This document shows, in pieces, positions 54,954 through 64,000 of a stretch of 64,000 nt of DNA. The stretch is taken from NCBI GenBank assembly GCA_910591455.2, contig OU342814.1:17479303-17543302 (forward strand). The letters run 5' to 3'. The notes beneath the pieces were generated by a model. It saw only the letters and a program-made list of their open reading frames with translations, had not been told where the DNA came from and did no database searches. Made by a program: the position numbers and the translations under genes. The DNA is from Pholis gunnellus. Lineage: Eukaryota; Chordata; Actinopteri; Perciformes; Pholidae. Position 1 is the first letter of the stretch, and the number at the start of each line of letters is the position of its first letter.

Positions 54954-57493
54954 CACTCAAACACACTCAGTTAAATTTCTACTGTACTATTCATACACTA
55001 AAGAGCTGTAGCGGCTGCTGATGATTCATTGATATGAAGAAACATCCTATCCTATTCAGACAGAATTATTCATGCAGAGGAATAGAAATTGCCATGCTAT
55101 ATTACTCTGGGATGTGTGTGTGTGTGTGTGTGTATAGCCCAGCATGAAACTCACTATAAAAAAACACTTTTCAAAGTGCAAAAGTGGGTTTCCAATCACT
55201 CTAAAGTCATCGCCTTTACATCCACATTTCTATTTTTAGTCGGTGGAGTTCAAATGAGTCCAAATATCTTTCATAATGGGTCTTAGCAGCCATTTTATCA
55301 GGAGAAAAGCGACGCCATGCTGATGTGGAGCGAGGTGCACAAACAACACCTGGAGGTGCTCAGATGCAGTCAGATCCAATCAGCATGAAACGCCGAACAA
55401 GAGCGAGTCTTGCTCTGTATCTGTATCTTTTCTATCTTTTATTCTATTTATTTCACACCCTTTTACTGTTTCTCTTTCTCCTGTCTTTTTTCATGTGTAT
55501 ATTTATATATGGCTGTGTGATTGTGTGTGTGTGGCTGCGATTTGGTGATAGTGGATAGGATGATTACAGGTCTCACTGTTCCTCTTTCCCCCCAGAGAAA
55601 ACACATTTGTTCAAAGTCACAGAGTCTTCACAAACACACTCCCCGCCTTCCTCTAACAAGGTGTATTATGTCAGTGCTGTGCCCTATAGATCAGATGACA
55701 ATCACAGTGGAACCATGGAGGCGGTTACAGACAGTACATCTGAGTCTTTCGGGCCCCGGGACGCGCAGAGATCCAAACTCACAAACCGTCGCACAGCTAC
55801 AAAGTCGCACAGAGGCGCCTGCTCATTATCCTTGCAAAGAAAGAGTGGGGAGGGAGTGAACGACCCATAAAGCTTTAACTGAGAGACATGCAGCGGGAGA
55901 GAGGCAGATTGAAATGGGAGGGGAGGGAGGGGAGGAAGGGGAGGAAGGGGAGGCTGAGGAAGAGAAGGCTGTGGAAATGGAGAGCAAGAAGAGGAGGATG
56001 TTGGATCAGTAATTAGAGGGAATGAGACGGAGGAAGGAAAAGAGGAGAAAGTGCTTCTCTGGAAAAGAGAAGATTGGAATCAGAGGGGGAGAAAAGAAAA
56101 CAACCCCATGCAACAAGGTCGCAATGAATTTGTGACGGTGTTTTAGCCAGACACATGAAGCTGATTGGTGTTTACTTTAGCCCCCATGTCGAATGTGTCT
56201 AATGTGTCACATGTTACCAGACGGCTGCACAACCTCACACTCCCCCTCATTCAGTCTTGATCAAAATGAAGAAAAAAAGCTTGGCGGGCTTGTTTCTTCA
56301 AAACGCACCCGCTGATGAAATATGCATACGGCTCCTCAGCAAATTATGGCCAATTGAATTTTCATAAGGCAGAAAGGCTGGGTCTTACAGAGAGAGGGAG
56401 CTTAGTGAACTTAACCACCGCCCTCTATAAATAAATACACACTCCCCTTTAAACACAGGAGCTCATGACTTTGATGGTCCCGCTCACTCTCTGTTCTTTT
56501 TTTTTTTTCCTCTTTTAGATGAGTTTCCCTCTTTCCAATATGTGTATCCCAGACTGTCGACCTACTGCATAAATACTGTTTGGGTTTTAATTAAAGATAT
56601 TTCATCCCTGCTCTGTTTGTCTTTTTTCTTTCTCTCCCTCTCTGCCCTTCTTTTTCTGCCTGCTTTTCACTTCGCTTGGCCCCCTCGTTTAGAAGTTGAT
56701 GCAGGCTCAGTTTCAGAGGTCCAGGTTGAGTGCTGTGTGCTATCTGTCTGCACATTGTATTCACAATCTTCTATCTCCCTGTGCTCTGGCAGGACCATCT
56801 GCCTTCTGTTATCTGTGGGCAGGGACAGATTAAATGGCATGGGGTGGTCCCTGCAGGATCCGTTGTCCCCCCCCCCCCCCAAACTACTACGAGCAAAGAA
56901 CCGGCCTGCGGTTCATGGTGGGGGTTGACGGGATGATGGCGGGGAAAAATGCAATGACCATGGAACTTGATAGGATTTTACGGCTGATTTTCTACCGCGC
57001 TGCATCTACATTTGAATATTTTAACCCTTCTCCTGTCTTCCTTACTTTCATTGTCCCTTTGTGCCTGCATCTCTCACACTTTGGGACAGTATCGTGCCCT
57101 TTCTCGATACATACTTTATGACTGCTCTTTCTCTGTGATCACTGATCCACTCCACGTACTTTTCCTTTCAAATGACAAGAGAATCGTTGGTCGTCAAGAG
57201 AGAAAAGACAGACACAGTGAGCAATAAAATACACATAACAGATGAGCACGGCCTTTAAAACATGCTGTCAAGATGAAAACGATCCTGCAACAAATGAAAA
57301 GTGCCCCGCATCTGTCTCAGCTTTTAAAACCCTCCATAGCCACACACACACAGACACAGACACACACACACACACACAAAGAACTGATCCAAAGAACAAG
57401 TTGCTGACTTAAATATCCAGTTGAAAGATGAGACGCTGACACACACACACACACTCGTGCTCTGCAAGGACAACAACATGCATGCATCCTTAC
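54947..57493. other. Presumed ndnf-like 5' intron: no coding gene
   Basis: Contains a short TG tract near 55115-55133, purine-rich DNA at 55885-56110 and a C15 run at about 56866-56880. A low-repeat stretch at 56280-56390 (ATTATGGCCAATTGAATTTT) resembles conserved noncoding DNA in texture only. ORFs here are short or low-complexity. Confidence 0.45.
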
Positions 57494-57520
57494 CTTCTCT
57501 CAGTGCACGCTCTCCCTCTC
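57494..57520 (-). other. Candidate untranslated exon of the ndnf-like gene
   Basis: On the minus strand, CACTGAGAGAAG is followed by GTAAGG, a strong donor. A pyrimidine-rich CTTCACTTCCTGCGCAG acceptor lies only 27 nt upstream, so this could be a 27-nt exon, or the end of a longer first exon if that acceptor is unused. It would splice to the acceptor at 54896. There is no transcript evidence. Confidence 0.3.
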
Positions 57521-57566
57521 CTGCGCAGGAAGTGAAGGATGGGATCAAATGAGAGAGGGAGCGAGG

Positions 57567-57600
57567 ATGGAGGAGGAGGAGGAGGAGGAGGAGGAGAAGG
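57567..57600. repeat. (GGA)n tract
   Basis: About eleven GGA units just upstream of the candidate exon at 57494-57520; purine-rich and able to form triplex or G-rich structures. Confidence 0.85.
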
Positions 57601-60600
57601 GGATGAGAGCCGGTCGTGAAGAGAGGAGGAGCGACAGCAGGTTGCTGTTGGGTGTTCCTCTGACTCCGTCTCCCATGGGGTGCTGCTCACTCCCTACTTC
57701 AGGAGGTGTCTCCTCAGGGCTCAGGTGTCCCTTCGGGGCTGTCCCAGCTCTGGGGCGGTGCAAGGCTCCCCAGACACTCCCCTCACTCTCTGTCTGTCAG
57801 TCCTTCACACGTGGAGGCTTGTCCTGCTAAACACTGTGTGAATGTCATCCGGTCACTGGAGCCTGTGTCCCTCTCTTCTCCTCTCTTCTCTTCTCTTCTC
57901 GTTTTCCTTCCGTCACTGTTTTTTCCGCCTCCTTTTCTTTTCACTTGTTCCCTCTGTTTACCTCCTCTGGTGGTTTAACAGAGCTCACTTGCAATTCAAA
58001 TGGGCTCATGTGTGAGTGTGTTTGTGTATCTGTATGTGCAATCTGAGAGTGAGGGAGCGAGTGGGTGAGTGTGAGGGGGCTGGCGGTGAGGTCGCTGAAT
58101 GGGGGTGGTGATGAGGAGAGAGAGAGAAAGAGAGAGAGGGAGAGTGTGATGAGAGAGAGAGAGAGAGGGAGGTAGAGAGAGAGAGAGAGTTGTCAAGAGC
58201 ATAGGGAAAGGGGAGGTGATGTAAAAGTTAAATAGCCTACATTAACCATTCTCTGGCTGATAACTTCTGCAGGAGAGGGCTTCAGACAGCATGTTGGAGG
58301 TTACACTGTCCTTGTGCCCTTATCGATTGTTAGACTGCTTGTTTATGTGGAAGGACAGCCTATCAGAGGCTTAATGGATTTATGCAAATATATATTGTGC
58401 TTGAATTAAAAACTGCACAAAGTCAAATAAAAAGAGTACAATTTAACTTTCTACATGTTTCACACAGTGCTGCGGCAACATAAAACACATTTTCACCTTC
58501 ATCTTTCTCCATTTAATGAATACATTAGAAAATAATTAAAAATAATTAAAAGATGATGCACAATCATCATTACATAGTTGTTCACTAATGATTTGATGAC
58601 AAATAGCATACATTAAAAATGTATGCTATTTGAAAAATGTGAGTAACATCTCTTTGGGATTTCAGTGGATTTTAGGGTGCATGTGGTTTTGAATACATTT
58701 AGGGATCAGGTCTTCAAGTTTCCAAAAATGAAAGTACAGTGCAGCAAATGTCACATCTATACTGTGAAGCTGGAGCCAGATAATGCTATAGCTTAGCTTA
58801 GCATGAAGACTAGAAACAGGCATAGACAGTTCGCCTGTCTCTGTCTTAAGGTAAGAAAATCCAACACTAATTACCGCACAATCTCTTGTTTGTTTAATCA
58901 ATATAAAACCAAAGTAAAGTAAAGATATCTGGTGGTTATGCGCAAGACAATTTCTTGTTAGGTTGTGAGAGTGCCATGCGAGTTGTTTCTGTACATGGGA
59001 GATGTTTGCTTTCAGGGCTTTTTGTCAGAAAGAGTTTATTTTGACCGAAACCATGATGCTTTCCTAAACCTAATGATAGATCTAACGCCTAAACCTACGG
59101 AGATTTCTGCTCCCATGTGCATTGTTTCCCCCTGTTTCTAGTCTTTGAGCCGGTTAGCTTAGCTTAGCTAATAGCTTATTTACTGTACAGACTATCCCTT
59201 TAACAAATCTCCTCACTTTCTCTCTCTGTCTCTGCATATTTTATTGTATCTAAGCTTTTGCAGTCTTGATTTCAGTCTGGCTGAAGTTAGGGGAAATTGT
59301 TGCATTTGCTAGTATGCTTTGTAGATTGTATTTTCTGCCTGAGGCTTGGTTTCAGAGTGAATCCTAATGACTGTAGAGTTGAAACAAAAAAAAGCTGTGC
59401 ATCTGCATGTTATAGTGAGGGTGCAATGTATTTAACTGTACAAAGACTACCTATAAAGTCTGTATATGCACATCCATATGGAAGGCTTGAGGTCCTCCAG
59501 CCGAGTGTAGACCTCAGAGGATTGGGAGCATTCATATCAGTAGCTCACCAACCCCAGCAGCCCTCTCATCTCCACACAATGGTGGGCCTCATGTACGGCT
59601 CTCTCTCTCTCCTGAGCTCTTTAATCAATATCATTAGGAAAATAGAAAGAGGCTCGCCACATTGTGTGCTAACTCCCCCCCCTCTCCCATTCTGGGATGG
59701 GGCCTTTTCTCACTCATTCAGCAGGTACTTCAGTGTAGGGCTATTGAGGTCTCTCTGAATGGGACCCACTCCACCCTGAGGGAATATTGTCTGACCGGAG
59801 GTTAAATCGGATAGACCCCCCCGCATCCTTCCTCTCTTTCTCTGTCCTCAACATTACTTCATAGAAGAATACAAAAAATGTGGCACATGAGCGCTATTAA
59901 TAACTGTATCACAACTGGTATATATATATATTTTTTGAGTGAGGACCCTTTGCTGGACTCTCTATCAAAGCCACCAGTCTGTATCCCTCTCTGTTCGCTG
60001 GCCCACTTTGGAGTCCCTAAGAAGTTCTGAAAGTCGACAATCTGGCAGAGAACGATACGGCGGCTGCTTTTGAAGATTGGATGGTGATTAACCTTCGAGA
60101 GATTACTGCACACGTACAACTTTGAGTATGAGCTGCGTTCTAACAACTGTTATGCAGTTTTTCTTGTGATTTGAGAAACACATTGTAGTCAGACTTCGGA
60201 CATCTGTCGGACATGTGTCAGACCTGGAATCGATGCACAAGCTTGGGTGACACGCACTCACAAGCTCTCACACACTTCCTCTTTCTCTCTGTTTCACCGC
60301 CATCATGACTGGCCTGAATATTTCTTTTGATCCGCACAGCTCCTCTCCTCTTGTGTTGCCGTTTAAATAATTGATCGACATACAGTCGCCGGACAAACTC
60401 CATACGCAGATAGAGAGAGCGACAGAAAGTGAGAGTTAAAATTTCATTTGGCATAATTGCATGAAAAGAAACTGCAAAACTGGCCTTTTCATCTATTATG
60501 GATGTCTGCTTACAAGCCATGCATAATGCAAGCGGGGCCGTCTTTATGACAACCATGTATTAAATATCATGTTCTTGGGGTCGGGGGGGTCTCGGGCTGC

Positions 60601-60865
60601 GTGCTTCCACTGCCACAGTTAGTTGGCTTTAGCACTGAGTAATAGCTTTCATGGATAGTGGTGTACTAGCAAAGAGAGAAAGGGTGACTGACAGTGAGAG
60701 GAAGCGATAATGAGAAATTGACAGAGTGAGATGAGATGAAATGGGGGGACATGAGGGAGGGTGTGCTAGCTGACAACGGGTTAGCAGGAATCCTTATTTT
60801 TAACAACATGTCATCACCAGTCGCCCATCTGCTCCTGTGCTGTCAGAGTCCCTTGGGCAGGGAGG

Positions 60866-60915
<50 letters not shown>

Positions 60916-63398
60916 TGCAAGCCAGCCATCACAGATCAGATCTCTGATCAGCACCAAAAGGAGGAGGAGGGGAGAGAACAAGGTTAGAGAGGTGGGTGGC
61001 ACACAGATATGTCTCTGCTCTAATATCCAAATGGGGTGTGACAGGGGAGGAGGTGAACGGTGTGTGTGCGTGTGACAGGAAGGCACGGTAGGATTAGATG
61101 GATCAATCTACAACTGCCCTCTCTGTGTTTGGATGGGGGGGATGGAAGGAGGTGGAGATGGTGGTCCAGAGGTAATGAGAGGGAATCTATTGGCACATGG
61201 AGGGGGGTATGAAGACACACAAAGAAAGGAGGAGGAGGTGGTGTGTAGGCTATGCTGGACCTCCAGGGGTGGCCCCAATAGCTCGTTTTATTTATTTTTT
61301 GGGATAAAGGAAGTAGTTCCTTGGGGAAGAAAGGAGCAATTGAGGAGAGATGTTAGCAGGAGGAGGTAGCGGGGGCACAGACTTTGTATTTTTACACAGA
61401 GGAGGGACAGCACCAACAGCTTGCCGTTCCGCAGGTCACTCATCATTAGCAAATAAAGTTCCATGTCAGTTAATCTCTCTGCTTTCGTTCCTTCTTCTCG
61501 CCTTGTTTTTCTCCCAGTGTAGACTTGTTTTCCCTCCCTATGCCAAGGCGAACTGCAGCCCTCCAGTGGTGCACTCCACTTTATTAAGTTTTTGAGTGAA
61601 AATCTGATGGAATGAAAACATCTTGTTTTGATATTCATGATGATGCACTTTCTTTCTGCACGACATGTAGAGCAAGCAGTCCTCGGTCCTCGTTTGCCTC
61701 GCGTCTGCACTTGATCTGCATCTCACATCGAGTACTAAAATCCCCCCCCCCCCCCTTTTCTTCATCTTCTTTTCCAATGTCTTTCTCTCTCACTCCCCGT
61801 CATCCTTCAGGCATGGTAAATGTGAAGGCTAATTAGTCCAGAGAAACCAGTCACACCAAAGAAACCACCGCAGGCCACACATCCCCCTATTGATCTTGTA
61901 GCACCAACACAAGTAAAACACACATTCCCACACGAAAAACAGAGGAAAACAAACAAGATGCAACAAGAGTTTTTCGAGCAGCATGTATTATAGATGGTAC
62001 GTATGAACAGAAAGTCAGTCAATCATGCAATTCTGTTTTTTCACCTTGACAGAGGTCAAGTGTTTATTCCGCATCCTGCTCAGTGATGCTATTTACAGAG
62101 TTGACTGTAAAGGAAATCTTTTGCAGCATCAAAAACCTTTTTTCTCGCAGTTCCTCGTCTCCTCAGTTCCTCCCGCTTTCTCAGCCATCCCTTCCCCCCT
62201 CTCACTCTCCGTTCTCAGTCTTTCCCTCATTTCTGATCCATTTTTTATGCATTACTCCATTACTCTCAACTCCCATTTACAATGCATTACCTCCTCCCAT
62301 CTTTCACAAACACACTTTATACTTCTCCCTCCTTCCTTCACTCACTTTGCTTCCCTCCTTGCCTCCCTCTCTCTCCTCCAGTGCACTATGACACTTTCCT
62401 CTACTTCTCCCCTTCACCCCCTTTATATGATCCCTTTGTCTCTTCTCTGGTCACGTCATCCCATGCGAAGCGATTCTTTTCCCCTTCATCTTCATTTCCC
62501 ATCTTGTCATTCAGTGAACATCACGCAGTCTGTCTGCACTGCTGTCTTCTAATTGGTTATTCAAAGCATGCCATGTAATTACTTAATATTGCCAATCGTC
62601 TCTGCTCTTTTACAATACAAATATACAAATGTCAGCTAATGTAATTAACAAGACTGGCGGTCAGTTCGTCCAGACATTTATTTACACACACGAATGCACA
62701 CACAACCAGCAGACGTTCAAATTTGATGAGGTTATAAATCACCACGTTACGAGCTGCAACACTGGCGTGAAACAGATGCGAGAGCAGTGTGTCGAGATGC
62801 CACCCAGTATAGCCTTTAAATCAGGTAACTGTAACGATGTTGTCTTCAGCAAGTTCTTTACAGTTTAGAAGACGTGCAGGAAGGAGTTCATGGCTGTTTT
62901 TCATGTCAAAAGGTAGTTCTCTTTGATTGTAGGACAGAGCTTGCGGGAGCCCATTCTCATTGCTGTGAATACAACAAACAAAACGACATATCATTTCGGT
63001 TTGGTAGAGACAAACTAAAAATGCTGTTGACAATCGGCTTGTATACTTATAATAATAATAATAATCTGCTTCTCGGAAGTCCTACAAAAATGAATGGATG
63101 TGCAACACTAAATTGCTGGCTTCATGAATGAGTGTAATCAACATACAGGAAATTATTTTTCTAAGCATATGGTTCATGACTTAGACCTAACTTAAAGAGT
63201 AAAACTTGAAGCAAAATGTATGGAAGAACATGCACCATGAAGTATCCCGTCTTCTTTAACAGCATGAAATGCAGTAGACTACTTTTAATCGGTAAAAGAT
63301 ATACAGTAAAAAGGGGCTTTAAGTCAACTATAACCTTCATCTACTTCATCTGTCACCATGAGGAATTAGAATAACATTGGGCAAAAGTTGTGACTCAC
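57601..63398. other. Gene-poor region with purine tracts and old repeats
   Basis: No coding exon recognised on either strand. It includes (GA)-rich tracts at 58113-58190 and 60869-60911, a dispersed repeat with inverted ends (58757-59192), a C14 run near 61742-61755 and a pyrimidine-rich stretch at 62150-62500. The block at 60430-60580 has unique, balanced sequence and is a reasonable place to look for conserved noncoding elements. The longest frames (153 and 175 codons) are low-complexity or featureless. Confidence 0.5.
58757..59192. mobile_element. Dispersed repeat with inverted ends
   Basis: The left end contains GAAGCTGGAGCCAGA and TAGCTTAGCTTAGCATGAAG, ACTAGAAACAGG. The right end carries CCTGTTTCTAGTCTTTGAGC and GGTTAGCTTAGCTTAGCTAA, which is largely the reverse complement of the left end. 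Matching left-end sequence occurs at 43866-43955. The arrangement fits a non-autonomous foldback or MITE-like element, or two opposed fragments of one family. No coding sequence is inside. Confidence 0.6.
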
Positions 63399-63493
63399 AC
63401 ATAAATTGGTAGAACCAGGCCTCGGGGCGATCCACCAGACAGGTTGTCCACTCTCGCAGGGTCACCTTCCTGTTCCTGTTACGGTCACATGAC
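63399..63493 (-). CDS. Single exon of a SPARC-family-type EF-hand protein (partial)
   Basis: The exon has a TTTGCAG acceptor and an ATGT/GTGAGT donor, 95 nt, and encodes SCDRNRNRKVTLREWTTC followed by LVDRPEAWFYQFM. The loop DRNRNRKVTLRE satisfies the EF-hand pattern (ligands at 1, 3, 5, 12). It is framed by Cys just before the loop and Cys four residues after its final Glu, the paired-Cys EF-hand of SPARC-type extracellular calcium-binding domains. If the donor is not used, the frame adds 18 residues and stops at about 63346. Which SPARC relative this is (SPARC, testican, SMOC or another) I cannot say. The neighbouring exons were not found. Confidence 0.6.
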
Positions 63494-64000
63494 CTGCAAA
63501 CACAACACAGTACAACACGTGGTGACGTCATGACGTGGCATGCATTCACGCTCTCATTGACCCATGTACATGCTACGTGCTTACACAACATGACAGATGC
63601 ACATGGAGATGGTATGAAGTGTATATGGAAACAACTGCATTGGGGCTCTTCAACAACCATTGTCTTTCAGTTCACCCTGCAGCGTTATCTCTGAAGGGTA
63701 CTCCTTCAATTTGTGTTAATCCATGGGCAGCGGGAGACACAGTGGGTAATAAACATTATCATTGCTGGGAATGGCTTGACATTGACACAGCCAGCCCTAC
63801 TCCCACAAAACCTGTCACTGCAGACTGGCAGGGGAGAAGGGGGGGTTGGGAGAGCGGATGGTGGAGAAGGGGGAGAGATGGAAGCATGAAAGAATGAGTG
63901 AAAATGAAGAAAGGATTGACAGAGAAGGAAGCAGAGGATAAGTGTATTTCAAGATGAAAGTAGGAAGCACTGAAGGGGGAAAGAAGTGTTCCAACATGGA
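63494..64000. other. Right edge: intron or spacer, nothing recognised
   Basis: Unique sequence followed by a purine-rich stretch (63830-63960). No coding exon, repeat family or RNA gene was recognised. Confidence 0.45.

Noticed and set aside
59297..59758. Plus-strand 153-codon ORF
   Set aside because: No domain or splice context, in gene-poor DNA just past a dispersed repeat.
62025..62578. Plus-strand 175-, 102- and 98-codon ORFs
   Set aside because: Overlapping Ser/Pro/Leu-rich frames across a pyrimidine-rich stretch; low complexity.

Overview
The window is nuclear DNA from a bony fish, most likely a spiny-rayed (percomorph) teleost. Genes are split into many short exons with GT-AG introns, and the introns and spacers are full of (CA)n/(TG)n tracts, homopolymer C/G runs and old dispersed teleost repeats, including a tRNA-derived SINE fragment. 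There are no bacterial operons, phage or CRISPR features. I rebuilt exon structures by hand from splice consensus, reading-frame phase and similarity to vertebrate families recalled from memory. No alignment was run.

Left to right: (1) 236-8593, minus strand, the first nine coding exons of a muscle-type alpha-actinin, running off the left edge. (2) 10319-17703, minus, a complete prolyl 4-hydroxylase alpha subunit (p4ha1), with two 71-nt mutually exclusive exons and untranslated exons reaching about 21.5 kb. (3) 23525-26139, minus, a rhodanese plus dual-specificity phosphatase gene of the STYXL1 (MK-STYX) type, with an intact CX5R catalytic loop. (4) 27777-31200, plus, a multi-pass SLC35/TPT-like membrane protein with a short C-terminus. 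(5) 33019-37485, minus, ecd (ecdysoneless). (6) 38520-45580, plus, fam149b1. (7) 46592-48315, minus, dnajc9. (8) 49999-54809, minus, an NDNF-like secreted protein. (9) About 8.5 kb with no recognisable coding gene. (10) 63399-63493, minus, one exon of a SPARC-family-type EF-hand protein.

The set p4ha1 - ecd - fam149b1 - dnajc9 matches human 10q22, which as I recall runs P4HA1-NUDT13-ECD-FAM149B1-DNAJC9. Here the NUDT13 position holds styxl1-like and the SLC35-like gene. Human NDNF lies on 4q, a known paralogon partner of 10q22, so the NDNF-like gene looks like an ohnolog kept in fish.

The genes are packed in alternating orientation. Two pairs are head-to-head (styxl1-like/SLC35-like and ecd/fam149b1, the latter around a ZNF143-type site). 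Two pairs are tail-to-tail with nearly touching or overlapping 3' ends (SLC35-like/ecd and fam149b1/dnajc9). They do not form one pathway: the functions are sarcomere structure, collagen hydroxylation in the ER, phosphatase signalling, membrane transport, splicing and cell-cycle support, ciliary function, histone chaperoning and a secreted neurotrophic-type factor. I found no wholly new biological system. The best leads are the catalytically intact STYXL1-type enzyme, the exon-choice and uORF structure in p4ha1, and UG-repeat tracts set directly against 3' splice sites.
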